64,000 nt of DNA, from contig JAJRSE010000012.1 in assembly GCA_024278955.1 (NCBI GenBank), positions 62,001 through 126,000 on the forward strand. Reading direction: 5' to 3'. Both the position numbers and the translations under genes were made by a program. This DNA is from Planctomycetota bacterium. Its GTDB lineage: Bacteria > Planctomycetota > Planctomycetia > Pirellulales > Lacipirellulaceae. The notes below the pieces were generated by a model that did not search any database, was not told the DNA's origin, and was given only the letters and a program-made list of their open reading frames with translations. Within the stretch, counting starts at the first letter, position 1. Every line of letters begins with the position of its first letter. Positions 53,935 to 63,581 of this stretch are shown here, one piece after another.

Positions 53935-55398
53935 ATGAAAAATTCCCGTATTGCTAAACCTATCGCTCTTGTCGCGATGGCTCTGCTTGTTTCTATGTCC
54001 GTAGGTGCAAAAGCCTCTCTCGCATACGAGACCGGCAGCCAGCCTCTACGTTTCCAGCAGCCTGGCCAGGCCTCGCGCGGCAGTAGGGCAAGCCAGGGGA
54101 ACGCCAAGTTCCGCTCGCCCAACGCCAGCCGTAGTTCTGTAAAGCGTCAGCCTCGCAAAAAATCGCCAGAGGTCGTTCGCGTTGCCCATAGCGAGCCAGT
54201 TGCCAAAGCGGCACCTCGCAAGAAGGTGGTCGTTAAGCGGCGTGTTAAAGTCGTCAAACGAAAACCGGCTCCTCGGCGCGACCGTCAGGTGGTTGTGGTC
54301 GCAGATGAGCAAGCAGCCGTTGAAGCCGAAGAGCTGATGCCCATCGAACCAGAGCCAGAACCAGAAATCGCTGTCGACATGCCGATGCTCTACGACGACA
54401 GCCCCGTTTGCTTGGGCGACGGTGCCTGCGGAGTCTATCACGACATGGGCGATCCTAGCTGTGCATTCGAGGATCCCGGCTGCGGTTTTGCCGAGCCTGG
54501 TTGCGGTTTTACTGAGCCCGGTTGCGGTTTCGGCGAGCCGACCTGTGGCAGCTGCGTCGGACGAGGTGGTTCAGACTACTGGTGTTTTCCTGTTTGCTTG
54601 CCACGCTTCAAAGACCTTAGCTTTTGGGGTGGTGTGCAAGGATTTCGTGGGCCGCGAGATTTTGCTCCTGGGCCTATGGGAGAAGCTCGCAGCGACTCGA
54701 ATTTCGGATTTCGCGAAGGAATCAATATTAGCGGTCGAGCTCCGCTTGTTAGCCTGCTGTTTCCTCAGCTGAGCTATCAGTTAGGCTACCAAGGTGTGCA
54801 GAGTCGACTCTCTGGGACGACGACCTCGGCAAGCGAGCGGACTCAACACTTTGTTACTGGCGGCCTCTTTCGTCGAGTGGAGAGCGGGCTTCAGTTTGGC
54901 GTGGTTTGGGATATGCTGCGAGACGACCTCGACGCAGAAGTCGACTACCACCAGATTCGTACAGAAATCAGTTTGAAGAGTCCGCGAGGACGAGAGTTCG
55001 GATTCATGTCGACCACGGCCACGAACGACAACACGGTTTTAGGTATCGTCTACGAGACGGTTGACCAGTACGCACTCTTTTACCGTTGGAACTTTGGCAA
55101 GAGCTACGAGTTTCGTCTCTGGGGCGGAGCCACGGACAACAGCGAGGGAATTTTTGGTGGCGAGTTTCAAGCCCCGCTTTCCGATCGTTGGTCAGTCCAA
55201 TCAAATTTCAATTACCTCATCACCGATCAGAATGCAGGCCTACAGGGAGTGCGAGAAGAGGCATGGAACATCGGCATCAGCCTTGTTTGGCACATGGGTC
55301 GGACCGCACGTCGCGGCTGTCGAAGCCCTTATCGACCGCTGTTTGCTGTGGCCGACAATGGATGGATGATCGTCGACAACGTGACTCCGTACCCTTAA
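53935..55398 (+). CDS. planctomycete envelope protein, predicted outer-membrane beta barrel
   Basis: 487 residues. A signal peptide occupies residues 1-30 (IALVAMALLVSMSVGAKASLAYE). Residues 60-130 are very basic, with RKKVVVKRRVKVVKRKPAPRR, followed by an acidic Glu/Pro stretch. Residues about 165-210 hold tandem Cys repeats (DPGCGFAEPGCGFTEPGCGF). The C-terminal 260 residues alternate beta strands and turns, with aromatic ends (FWGGVQGFRG to WNIGISLVWHMG), as in porin-like barrels. I associate it with a DUF6666-type planctomycete family, with moderate certainty. Confidence 0.75.
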   Translation: MKNSRIAKPIALVAMALLVSMSVGAKASLAYETGSQPLRFQQPGQASRGSRASQGNAKFRSPNASRSSVKRQPRKKSPEVVRVAHSEPVAKAAPRKKVVVKRRVKVVKRKPAPRRDRQVVVVADEQAAVEAEELMPIEPEPEPEIAVDMPMLYDDSPVCLGDGACGVYHDMGDPSCAFEDPGCGFAEPGCGFTEPGCGFGEPTCGSCVGRGGSDYWCFPVCLPRFKDLSFWGGVQGFRGPRDFAPGPMGEARSDSNFGFREGINISGRAPLVSLLFPQLSYQLGYQGVQSRLSGTTTSASERTQHFVTGGLFRRVESGLQFGVVWDMLRDDLDAEVDYHQIRTEISLKSPRGREFGFMSTTATNDNTVLGIVYETVDQYALFYRWNFGKSYEFRLWGGATDNSEGIFGGEFQAPLSDRWSVQSNFNYLITDQNAGLQGVREEAWNIGISLVWHMGRTARRGCRSPYRPLFAVADNGWMIVDNVTPYP

Positions 55399-55733
55399 AC
55401 CTGAGGCAAAATGCTCCGGGCACCAGCTCTGGGGAACGCTGCGTTTGACTGTCTTTTTCGGAGTATTCAGCAGGCTTTGCCCCACTTATTTGCCTATTTG
55501 GGACAGGTTCACGCAATTTTGGTGCTGCGAGCGGCCGAATCAGTGGGTATAGTGGGAAGCTTCACATATCCTCCCCGGCCTCAAGTGCCGGGAGAGAACG
55601 CCCAGCCGCAGGCGGAAACTGGCGGTTGCGTTGCGAAAAACGTCGGCTGCTGCCGGCGGCTACTGTCTTCGGTCACGCCGATTTCCTCTTTTTGAGATTG
55701 ATCGCCTATTTTCACTGTTGGGAGCACCAAACG
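55399..55733. other. intergenic region with a small GC hairpin
   Basis: CCCGGC (about 55575-55580) and GCCGGG around CTCAAGT form a small stem. No U-run and no open frame of quality was seen. The upstream extension of the next reading frame (from 55626) covers part of this region but is not considered coding. Confidence 0.35.
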
Positions 55734-56000
55734 ATGCAAACTGTTGAAGCAAATTGGGAGGACGAAGAAAACAATCGCCACGTAGCCTTTGCGGTTGAAG
55801 TTACCCGCAAGGACAACTCGGTCGAGATCCGAGCCATCACTCCCAAGCAGGTAACTTTCCTTTGCCCAGAGTCCAACAATCCTCTGCGCACCATTGGCGT
55901 GTGGACCGACTCGGGACGCGAGCTACTCGCTAACCAATTACGCGAGAGCGGACATCTTTCAAAGCTAGAAGACCAAGTCTACGCAACTCTTGCTGTTTGA
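55734..56000 (+). CDS. small conserved-type hypothetical protein
   Basis: 88 residues from ATG 55734 (MQTVEANWEDEENNRHVAFA). The product is compact and acidic, with alternating beta segments (VEIRAITPKQVTFLCPES) and a C-terminal helix (GRELLANQLRESGHLSKLED). No family was recognised. Good amino-acid composition and codon use support a real gene. The longer start at 55626 has an unlikely Arg/Cys/Phe-rich leader. Confidence 0.65.
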   Translation: MQTVEANWEDEENNRHVAFAVEVTRKDNSVEIRAITPKQVTFLCPESNNPLRTIGVWTDSGRELLANQLRESGHLSKLEDQVYATLAV

Positions 56001-56145
56001 GTTACCTTAGAGCGTAGAACGAAAAAGTGGCGTTCGTCGGTGGTTGCCACCGGCTCGAGCGCCTTTTTTATGCGCTGGGGCAAATCGTGTTAGGAGCAGA
56101 ATATCTGTCTGAGGTTGCTCTCAAGGCGGTGCGTTCAAGAAGCTG

Positions 56146-57315
56146 CTATCGTCGATCTAAAATAATTCCAGGCGAGGCTTGTGCTGGGGGTTGCCAAGGG
56201 CGTCCCAAGCCTTGAAGGTTCCTACGCCCCGGGTTAATTTGGCGCCCCGGGTTAATTTGGTTCGTCGCCACGAGGGGATTCGCTCCCCACTGGTCGAATG
56301 TGACTTTCTTTTTCAGCAACTGGCCATTTCGCGAGATCGTAAGCTCGACGGTGTCTCCTGCTTGAAACTTGCCAATACGCCTTGTTAAATCAGGGAAATC
56401 GCGAATCGTCTCGCCTGCAAGTTTGGTGATCGCGTCGTTCTTTTGCAGCCCAGCTTTTGCGGCAGCCGAGTTGGGGGTCACTTCAACGATAAGAACTGGC
56501 CCCTGGCGAAGCCCATCGCCGCGGATTCCTAGCAGGGCTCCACTTCGCACGTCAATCTGGACGTTGGGGATCTTCTTTTTCAGTTGTTCGATCGTTTCTT
56601 CCGACATCCGCGTGCCAAAGAATTGGATGCGACGCACATTTGGCATTTTCACGAGATCGGCAAGGGCGTTATCGTCGAGCGGAGCCGAATAAAAACTAAC
56701 CGTCGTTGCACGGCGCATGGCTTCCAAATGCTTGAGCCCTTCAAGTTCGCCTTTCCATTTTGAGTCGACAATTACTTTAAGACGGAGAGGCCTATTGCCA
56801 ATAATCGGCTGTTGGTTAAGGTTGTCTGCCTCAAAACGTCCTCCAAGTGCGGCAAAACTTTTAAGAGCGACTTGTTCCCGTGCATTGGCGAGCAGTTCCG
56901 ACGCCAAGCCGGCTTCGATCGGCCGGTTGGGGAGCAGCACCAACTCTTCGAGCGTTGCTATCTGTAATTGGTGGTCGGTCGATTCCGTCCAAGCGAGCAT
57001 GATATTCAGCGCTCTGGTTGAGCTTTCTAGCGAACCAGAAGTTGCCTCTTTGGAAACGGCTTCCAGAGCCGTTCGACCGGCTTTTCCCAAACTTTCCTGG
57101 GCTCTCTTGCGAACCGCGTACAGATTGTCGTCAAGTTGAAGGACCCAGGCAGTAACCTGAGCTTTATCGGGCAAGGCGGCTGATAACTTATCGCCGGGTA
57201 AATCCTCCTCGGCGGCAACGACTCGACCGGCAAAGCCGCAGAGTAACAGCGCCAGACCAAGCCGCCAGCCGGGGTTCCTTAACTGTTTTGCAGAAAGTAG
57301 AAAGCGGGAGATCAT
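56146..57315 (-). CDS. exported PDZ-domain protein
   Basis: 389 residues with a signal peptide (RLGLALLLCGFAGRVVAAEE, residues 18-37). Residues 55-130 are helical, HEAT-like (VRKRAQESLGKAGRTALEAV). Residues 175-260 may be leucine-rich-repeat-like (LEGLKHLEAMRRAT, DDNALADLVKMPNVRRI). A PDZ domain covers about 265-350: ALLGIRGDG, VEVTPNSAAAKAGLQKNDAI, DTVELTISRNGQ. The C-terminus has a tandem QINPGR duplication from an 18-base DNA repeat. Periplasmic scaffold or regulator; no protease domain. Confidence 0.8.
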   Translation of the reverse strand: MISRFLLSAKQLRNPGWRLGLALLLCGFAGRVVAAEEDLPGDKLSAALPDKAQVTAWVLQLDDNLYAVRKRAQESLGKAGRTALEAVSKEATSGSLESSTRALNIMLAWTESTDHQLQIATLEELVLLPNRPIEAGLASELLANAREQVALKSFAALGGRFEADNLNQQPIIGNRPLRLKVIVDSKWKGELEGLKHLEAMRRATTVSFYSAPLDDNALADLVKMPNVRRIQFFGTRMSEETIEQLKKKIPNVQIDVRSGALLGIRGDGLRQGPVLIVEVTPNSAAAKAGLQKNDAITKLAGETIRDFPDLTRRIGKFQAGDTVELTISRNGQLLKKKVTFDQWGANPLVATNQINPGRQINPGRRNLQGLGRPWQPPAQASPGIILDRR

Positions 57316-57489
57316 GGAGGAAGCAGTTTCCTAAGTATTTGAACGAATCTTGAACCGGCGATAAGCTTCGCCTACCACTATTGTAGCACTTTTTTGCGAA
57401 TTACTCAGAGCCCTATTTTCGGGAGAAGCAGGCTTCTGCCACCGCCAGACGAGTTGTCGTCTGCCGCTTCTTCGACTACCCTCGGTAGG

Positions 57490-58671
57490 ATGAAATTTGC
57501 ATTGTTTGGAGCCGACCAGGAGAGCCTCTCGCTGGCTCAGGCTGCCGTTGAGGCTGGCCATCAAATTGTATGGGGCGGCGACGTAGCCTCGGCTCGGACT
57601 GGCTGGGATTTGCCCTGGCTTCCCGACTCCGACTTAGCCGACCAATGGGAGGAACTGCTTGAACTTCCCCCCGGCACAGCCGTCATTGTTGGCCGGGGCG
57701 AAACGCCTGCCGAGCTTCGCACAGACCAAGTTCTTCAACTTGTCAAAAGTGGCGTTGCCGTGCTGACGACATTCCCGCTAGTCGATTCGGTGCTTAGCTA
57801 CTACGAAATCGATATGGTTCGCTGCGAAAAGAATGCTTTCCTACAGCATTTCAACCCGCTTCTCCAGCAGCTTGAAGATTGTGTTCGATGGGTTGCCGAG
57901 GGGCATCCTGAGCTTGGGGCAATCGAACAAGTCGTCTGGCATCGTCCTCTGGCCGAACGTACTCGCGAACAAGCCTTGTGGCATTTCGCACGCGATGTGG
58001 AGCTTCTCGACCAAGTTGCAGGCGGGCTCAATCGTTTAGGTGCCCTCGGTTCTCCCGACGAACAAGCAACCTATGCTGGCTTGAGCTTACAGCTACTTGG
58101 CAAAAGCCAGATTCCCGTCCGCTGGGAAGTCGGCCCGGTCGAGCAATCTGCTGAACCGCGTTTAACGCTCGTTGCAAAAAACGGTTCGCTGAAATGGAGT
58201 TTCAACGAAACAGGTCGCGCCGTTCAGCTCGAAGTCAACCAAGGTGGGCAAGCAAAGACCGAATCGATTGAGCCAGTCGATCCCTATGCCGCGGCGATCC
58301 GTCGTTTTGCCGCCTCGGCCGAGCAGGCGGGCAGTGAAGAATCGGATTGGCCCTCGGCTCTTCACGCCATGGAGCTGGCCGACACAATCGAAATCAGCCT
58401 CCGACGTGGCCGGATGATCGATATTCACGACAAACAACTTACCGAAGAGATGGCCTTCAAAGGCACCATGTCCGCAGCCGGCTGTGGTGTGCTACTGATA
58501 CTGCCCCCACTGCTACTTACCGCAGGCTGGATTGCCGAGTTGCTTGGGCTCTCGGTTGCAAAATACTGGCCCCATGCGTTGCTGCTGCTCTTAGCCGTTT
58601 TTTTGCTGTTTCAGTTTCTCCCGAGCCTGCTGCAACCTCTGAAACCTTCGGGCGACGACGCGGTCGAATAG
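57490..58671 (+). CDS. Gfo/Idh/MocA-like Rossmann protein with C-terminal membrane anchor
   Basis: 393 residues from ATG 57490 (MKFALFGADQESLSLAQAAV); the earlier start at 57394 adds an unlikely leader. Residues 1-110 look like a degenerate NAD-binding Rossmann domain (GAD.ES instead of GxGxxG; VLTTFPLVDSVLSYYEIDM). The middle contains a beta-sheet region (GPVEQSAEPRLTLVAKNGSLKWSF split by loops). Residues about 335-385 are two membrane helices. The substrate is unknown and catalytic residues of Gfo enzymes cannot be placed. It stands alone and is followed by a palindrome. Confidence 0.65.
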   Translation: MKFALFGADQESLSLAQAAVEAGHQIVWGGDVASARTGWDLPWLPDSDLADQWEELLELPPGTAVIVGRGETPAELRTDQVLQLVKSGVAVLTTFPLVDSVLSYYEIDMVRCEKNAFLQHFNPLLQQLEDCVRWVAEGHPELGAIEQVVWHRPLAERTREQALWHFARDVELLDQVAGGLNRLGALGSPDEQATYAGLSLQLLGKSQIPVRWEVGPVEQSAEPRLTLVAKNGSLKWSFNETGRAVQLEVNQGGQAKTESIEPVDPYAAAIRRFAASAEQAGSEESDWPSALHAMELADTIEISLRRGRMIDIHDKQLTEEMAFKGTMSAAGCGVLLILPPLLLTAGWIAELLGLSVAKYWPHALLLLLAVFLLFQFLPSLLQPLKPSGDDAVE

Positions 58672-58706
58672 CAACGTTTTTGAGCTTTCAAGTTTGAGCT
58701 TTCAAA

Positions 58707-58736
58707 CAAGCCCAGAGATTGCAATCGCTGGGCTTG
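58707..58736. repeat. palindrome CAAGCCCAG...CTGGGCTTG
   Basis: A 30-base palindrome with one mismatched pair, the same sequence family as 11483-11510 (AAGCCCAGxGATTGCAATCx...). Without a long T-run it is a weaker terminator for the upstream gene. Confidence 0.7.
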
Positions 58737-58890
58737 AAGTCTGTGCGGACTCAAACCGCTGGTGCTAGCGTCGGGGGATGTCAAAGATTGACGATTAGGT
58801 AAAAGTTAAGGCCTCTGCTAGCCGATTTTCTCTACTGGTGAGCTCTATGCGCTCGCCTCGAGCGATTCCCTTTATCGAGCATCCTTTCGG

Positions 58891-59391
58891 TTGGCCAAAA
58901 CAAGCGTGCAACGCGACAAAATCACCTATCGCCTTTTGCTAGCAATCGTCTTAACGGTTGCCAGCAACGGCTGCGCGCAGTTGTACTGTTTGCCCGACGA
59001 CTGCGCGGCTGTTGTCTATGAATGCGACCTAGCTCGTCTCGCCCACGACCTTTGTAGCGATCAGCCGTTTCCCGATTGCGCTAGCCCTGTGGGTTGTGGT
59101 TCTATCAACGAAGACTGCATCGACGAAGATTGTAATGCTGAGCCGGAAGCTGTCTACGAGAGCTCTCCGCCCCAACCTGGCCCGTTGAAAGTTTGCCAAC
59201 GTCTTCGCCAAAGGAAATACGTTGAGTCGGGACCGCCGCCAGTAACGATTCGGCCAGCGATGCCGCCCAAGTTCTTCCCCGTGCCTACGGGACCGGTTTT
59301 CTCTCGGGTCAACATGCAAGCAACTGGCCCAGCTCGCGGGACGGTCGAAGTTGGAAACAACTCGCAGCTATCATTTCCAGGTAGCTACTAG
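58891..59391 (+). CDS. small Cys-rich putative lipoprotein
   Basis: 166 residues from TTG 58891; GTG 58906 is an alternative and no ATG is available near the signal. The leader ITYRLLLAIVLTVASNGC ends at a lipobox-like ASNGC. The mature part has ten or so Cys in paired, acidic contexts (CLPDDC, CDLARLAHDLC, DCIDEDC) and a Pro-rich C-terminus. No family was recognised. Spaced Cys suggest disulfides or metal binding. Confidence 0.6.
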   Translation: MAKTSVQRDKITYRLLLAIVLTVASNGCAQLYCLPDDCAAVVYECDLARLAHDLCSDQPFPDCASPVGCGSINEDCIDEDCNAEPEAVYESSPPQPGPLKVCQRLRQRKYVESGPPPVTIRPAMPPKFFPVPTGPVFSRVNMQATGPARGTVEVGNNSQLSFPGSY

Positions 59392-59633
59392 CTCCGCTAG
59401 CCTCTCGGAATTGCAAACGGCCTAACCGCGCCGATATTCTGCCTTCTTGCGCCCCACCTATGACAAGCTAGGAAGTCTATACCGGCTTCCGGTTCTGACG
59501 CTTAAGCCTATCGCAATGTCTGGACGATCTACGCTATCAGACACCCTTACACCTTCCCGGCCTGCCCCCGCCAGTGCCGGTCTCAGCCCGTCGTGACTGT
59601 CGGTGCGCTAGCCTTAGATTTCGGACGACTCGC

Positions 59634-61046
59634 ATGCATGACCCGCGCTACGCTTTACTTCGAGTTCCAGCAACGAGAACTCGATGGTTGGCCCTCTCCC
59701 TGTTGCTAGCAATCGCCTTGCCAGCTTTAGTGACGCGGCCAGCTTACGCGGTTTCGAGCGAACGATTAACGCCTATCGTCCGTGCGGTTCAGGGGTGCAG
59801 CTCGGCGGTTGTGAACATCCAAGGGCAGAAGTCTGTTAGCCAGACGCCCGATGGCAAACCGACTGCTCCGCGCCAGGTCAATGGCATGGGAACTGGCGTC
59901 GTGATTGATTCTCGGGGTTATATTCTTACCAACCACCATGTGGTCGATGGCGTCCGGCGCATCAACGTCACACTCGATGGCGGCCGTTCCTACGTTGCTC
60001 GCATCGTCGCTAAGGATAAAGAAACCGACCTGGCAATCATCCGCATTCGCACTCCCAAACCGCTCTCGGTCGTAAAGATCGGATCGTCTCACGACCTCTT
60101 GGTCGGCGAAACCGTGATCGCGATGGGCAACGCCTACGGATACGAACATACCGTGACCCGTGGCATCATCAGCGCGTTGCATCGCAACGTGCAGGTCAAC
60201 GATACCCAAAAGTACCTCGATTTGATTCAAACCGACGCAAGCATCAACCCTGGCAATTCAGGCGGTCCGCTCCTGAACATCGAAGGCGAAATGATTGGCG
60301 TCAATGTTGCGGTCCGGGCAGGAGCCCAGGGCATCGGTTTTGCGATTCCTGTCAACAAGGCTCTCGACGTCGCGGCACGCTTGCTTGATATCGGTCAACT
60401 CGAAAACCACTGGCATGGAATGACCGCCCTTTCGATCGACGGCCCTAAGGGTCCCGTGACCGTTGCCCGAGTCGACCGTGAGAGTCCCGCCCAGCTGGGA
60501 GGTTTGAAACGTGGCGACCTGCTCCAGCGGATTGGCTCAACCCCAATCCATCGGGTTATGGATGTCGAACGTGCGTTGCTTGGCCTAAGAACGGGCGAGC
60601 GAGTGCCTGTGATCGTGCGTCGCAACGACGAACTCGTCGAACTCGACATCGCGATAGCTGCTCGAACCGGCAAGCGAGCCCGCACTCAGCGGACGAGTCA
60701 AGTCGCCAGTTCGCTTCGAGAAACTACTTGGGACACGCTCGGGCTTCGTCTTGAAAAGGCTCCCAAGAGTTTGTTCAGGAGTTCCAAAGTACCTTACGAG
60801 GGCGGTATGCGAGTACTCTCCGTACGTCCCAAAAGTTCGGCAGACAAACAGGGGCTTCGCACCGGCGACGTGCTTGTCAAAATGCATCGTTGGTCGACCG
60901 CATCAGATAAAGACATTCGCTTTATCATCGACCATGCCGACTCACTCGCACGTGCCGGTTCAGTTAAGTTCTATATCCTTCGAGGCAAAGAAACTTACTA
61001 TGGCCATCTTGCCATAGCCGCAAGTTCCTCGACAAAACGTCGCTAA
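59634..61046 (+). CDS. HtrA/DegP-family serine protease with two PDZ domains
   Basis: 470 residues from ATG 59634. Signal peptide: WLALSLLLAIALPALVTRPAYA. The catalytic triad is complete: His102 in ILTNHHVVDG, Asp132 in DKETDLAII and Ser209 in NPGNSGGPL. Two PDZ-like domains follow, at about 280-345 (VARVDRESPAQLGGLKRGDLL) and 385-465 (VLSVRPKSSADKQGLRTGDVL). It should degrade or refold damaged periplasmic proteins. It is monocistronic; no heat-shock element was recognised. Confidence 0.92.
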   Translation: MHDPRYALLRVPATRTRWLALSLLLAIALPALVTRPAYAVSSERLTPIVRAVQGCSSAVVNIQGQKSVSQTPDGKPTAPRQVNGMGTGVVIDSRGYILTNHHVVDGVRRINVTLDGGRSYVARIVAKDKETDLAIIRIRTPKPLSVVKIGSSHDLLVGETVIAMGNAYGYEHTVTRGIISALHRNVQVNDTQKYLDLIQTDASINPGNSGGPLLNIEGEMIGVNVAVRAGAQGIGFAIPVNKALDVAARLLDIGQLENHWHGMTALSIDGPKGPVTVARVDRESPAQLGGLKRGDLLQRIGSTPIHRVMDVERALLGLRTGERVPVIVRRNDELVELDIAIAARTGKRARTQRTSQVASSLRETTWDTLGLRLEKAPKSLFRSSKVPYEGGMRVLSVRPKSSADKQGLRTGDVLVKMHRWSTASDKDIRFIIDHADSLARAGSVKFYILRGKETYYGHLAIAASSSTKRR

Positions 61047-61292
61047 CGCTTTGTTCACCTTGTTGTAACCGTCACGGGCACAATCAGTAGTTCAAACGTC
61101 ACGCGAAGTCCCCCGTTTTTCGTGGGACCGTCAGAGCAAGTTCAGTTGACGCGGCGGTATTGTCGGCAACTGCGCTCATCTGGAAAGCGCATTCGCGTAG
61201 AGGATTCGCCTTTCTGGGTGCGATCGGGTAATTTCATGGGATGTCCCATCCATTACAGGATAGGCAGATTTATGAGAATTACAGCAGTAGCA

Positions 61293-62636
61293 CTAAAGGA
61301 TAAACTTGCTGAGGTCTTCGTTTTTGGCAATGTCTTCGAGGCGTTCGCGGACGTAAGCGGCGTTAATTTCGACGTGGCCCATTTTCATTTCCGGGGCTTC
61401 AAAGCTGAGCTCTTCCAGTAGCCGTTCGAGAATCGTGTGGAGACGACGGGCTCCGATGTTTTGGGTTGATTGATTGACTTGATGAGCGTAGCTCGCCAGG
61501 CTTTCGATGGCGTCTTCTTGGAATTCGATGGTGACGCCTTCGGTTGCCATGAGTGCGACGTACTGTTTGGTCAACGCATTACGAGGCTCAGAGAGAATTC
61601 TTACGAAGTCGTCTTTAGTGAGGTCGTCGAGTTCGACGCGAATAGGAAACCGACCTTGCAATTCGGGCATGAGGTCGCTGGGGTTGGTCGAATGGAAAGC
61701 GCCGGCGGCGACGAAGAGGATGTGGTCGGTGCGGACGTAGCCATAACGAGTTTGGACTGTGGTGCCTTCGACGATGGGTAGCAGATCGCGTTGGACTCCT
61801 TGGCGAGAGACATCGGCGCCGCGTCCTCCTTCGGTGGCAACGACTTTGTCGATTTCATCGAGGAAGATAATGCCGGTGTTTTCGGCAAGTTCTACCGCCA
61901 AGGTGTTGACTTTGTCTTGATTGATGAGGGCGTCGCATTCTTGTTCAAAGAGAACGCGGCGTGCCTCTTCGACGGTCATCTCGCGACGGGAGACATTTTT
62001 GGGGAGGATTTTTTCGAGCATGCCTTGCATATCGAAATCCATCTGGTCGCCGCCGGGGCCCATGCCTGGAATCATCATGGCTTGAGTTTTTTGCTCGATC
62101 GCGATTTCAACCATTCGCGATTCGAGTTCTTTGTTGACAAGCATTGCTCGCATTTTTTCGCGTGTGCGTTCGTAGCGTTCGGGAGAATCGCTACTTTCGA
62201 CGCCGACATCGAACGAGGCGGGAGCAGGTGCTAGTAGGTCGACGAGGCGTTCGATAACACGTCGCTCGGCTTCTTCTTGAACGGAAGCAAGCTCCCGTTC
62301 GCGAACTAAACCGATCGCGTTCTCGACCAGTTCTCGGATCATGCTCTCGACATCGCGCCCGTAATAGCCGACCTCAGTGTATTTCGAGGCTTCGACTTTG
62401 ATGAAGGGGGCGTTGGTTAGAGTGGCGAGGCGGCGGGCGATTTCGGTCTTTCCGACGCCGGTAGGGCCAATCATGAGAATGTTTTTTGGGGCGACTTCTT
62501 TGCGCATCTCCGATTCAAGCTGCTGACGGCGCCAGCGGTTGCGGATTGCGATGGCGACTGCGCGCTTGGCGTCGGCTTGGCCTACGATGTGCCGGTCGAG
62601 TTGTTCAACGATTTTTTTGGGTGTCAGGTTTTTCAC
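61293..62636 (-). CDS. hslU: HslU ATPase subunit of the HslUV protease
   Basis: 447 residues from GTG 62636 (VKNLTPKKIVEQLDRHIVGQ), chosen because it matches the family N-terminus and lies 16 bases after the hslV stop; the open frame extends further but across hslV. Walker A: LMIGPTGVGKTEIARRLA. The gating-pore region GYYGRDVESMIRELVENA and Walker B IIFLDEIDKV are present. The I-domain spans about 110-240. Sensor and C-terminal LEELSFEAPEM region are standard, and the C-terminus ends in LSKFIL, which docks into HslV. Confidence 0.95.
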   Translation of the reverse strand: MKNLTPKKIVEQLDRHIVGQADAKRAVAIAIRNRWRRQQLESEMRKEVAPKNILMIGPTGVGKTEIARRLATLTNAPFIKVEASKYTEVGYYGRDVESMIRELVENAIGLVRERELASVQEEAERRVIERLVDLLAPAPASFDVGVESSDSPERYERTREKMRAMLVNKELESRMVEIAIEQKTQAMMIPGMGPGGDQMDFDMQGMLEKILPKNVSRREMTVEEARRVLFEQECDALINQDKVNTLAVELAENTGIIFLDEIDKVVATEGGRGADVSRQGVQRDLLPIVEGTTVQTRYGYVRTDHILFVAAGAFHSTNPSDLMPELQGRFPIRVELDDLTKDDFVRILSEPRNALTKQYVALMATEGVTIEFQEDAIESLASYAHQVNQSTQNIGARRLHTILERLLEELSFEAPEMKMGHVEINAAYVRERLEDIAKNEDLSKFIL

Positions 62637-62652
62637 TTTTTTGGCTCTCGGT

Positions 62653-63183
62653 TCAGAGTTCTTCGATGTTGAGATTTCGGTTGGTGTAGACACAAATGTC
62701 GGCGGCAATTTCGAGGGACTGACGAACAATTTCGGTGGCAGAGAGCGAGCTATGCGTAACCAAGGCTCGTGCCGCAGCGACGGCGTAGTTGCCGCCAGAG
62801 CCGATTCCAAGGATGCCATCGCTAGGTTGGATGACGTCGCCGGTGCCTGAAACTAAAAAGGTGTGCTCTTCGTTGACTACCGCGACCAACGCTTCGAGCC
62901 TGCGCATGGCGCGGTCGGTGCGCCAGTCTTTGGCCAGTTCGGTGGCAGCCCGGGGCAGGTTCGCAGGGTAGTCCTTTAGTTTGGCTTCGAGGCGTTCCAT
63001 CAGGGCGAAAGCATCGGCGGCGGCGCCAGCGAATCCGACCAAGACGCGGTCGTCCATGAGGCGACGGATTTTTAGGGCGTCGGATTTGACGATCGTTTGT
63101 CCCATCGAGACTTGTCCGTCGCCGCCCATGGCAACTTTTCCGTTGTGGCGGATCGTGAGGATTGTGGTCGAGCGGAATTTCAT
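62653..63183 (-). CDS. hslV: HslV peptidase subunit of the HslUV protease
   Basis: 176 residues. A short propeptide MKFRS precedes the catalytic Thr pair ([19 protein letters not shown]). [36 protein letters not shown] and [16 protein letters not shown] are family signatures. It assembles as a double hexameric ring fed by HslU, encoded directly downstream. Start ATG 63183. Confidence 0.96.
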   Translation of the reverse strand: MKFRSTTILTIRHNGKVAMGGDGQVSMGQTIVKSDALKIRRLMDDRVLVGFAGAAADAFALMERLEAKLKDYPANLPRAATELAKDWRTDRAMRRLEALVAVVNEEHTFLVSGTGDVIQPSDGILGIGSGGNYAVAAARALVTHSSLSATEIVRQSLEIAADICVYTNRNLNIEEL

Positions 63184-63283
63184 AGTGAGCAGGTGCTTTG
63201 GGTGAAACGGTCGGGAGAGGAGATGCCATTTTCTCCATCTTGAGCTGAGAGGCTAGGGGGTATCTGTGCGGAAGTTTTATGGC

Positions 63284-63511
63284 TTATTCCGGTCGCAGCT
63301 TTTTTGCTTGGCAGAGCCATTTCTTCCGGTTTGCCGCTCGGCCGCATTTGGTGCAGAGGAATGCTGGCTTCGAGACAATTTTGCACAGTTGGTCGAAATG
63401 GTCGTTCAATTCGTCCCGTGACCAATCGCAAAGTTCTTTCTCGATTTTTTTGGGGGCGGCCATTGCGTTTTTTAGCAGGTAAGTTCGTAGCGAGGAGCTA
63501 GCACTGGGCAT
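63284..63511 (-). CDS. small protein with a Cys4-like motif
   Basis: 75 residues (Met17 is an alternative start). CTKCGRAANRKKWLC with a further Cys upstream (DQLCKIV) looks like a small zinc-binding knuckle. The helical N-terminal part KKIEKELCDWSRDELNDHFD is typical of real small proteins. No family was recognised. It is upstream of hslV on the same strand and could share its transcript. Confidence 0.55.
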   Translation of the reverse strand: MPSASSSLRTYLLKNAMAAPKKIEKELCDWSRDELNDHFDQLCKIVSKPAFLCTKCGRAANRKKWLCQAKKLRPE

Positions 63512-63581
63512 CTTGGGTTGGGCCGCGTATTATAGGGGCGTTCATTCAAGTTCCCTTCCTTTCACGATACCGCAACTGCCG

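Noticed and set aside
62637-62819. 61-residue extension at the HslU N-terminus
   Set aside because: It runs over the hslV coding region in another frame; the GTG at 62636 matches the family start.
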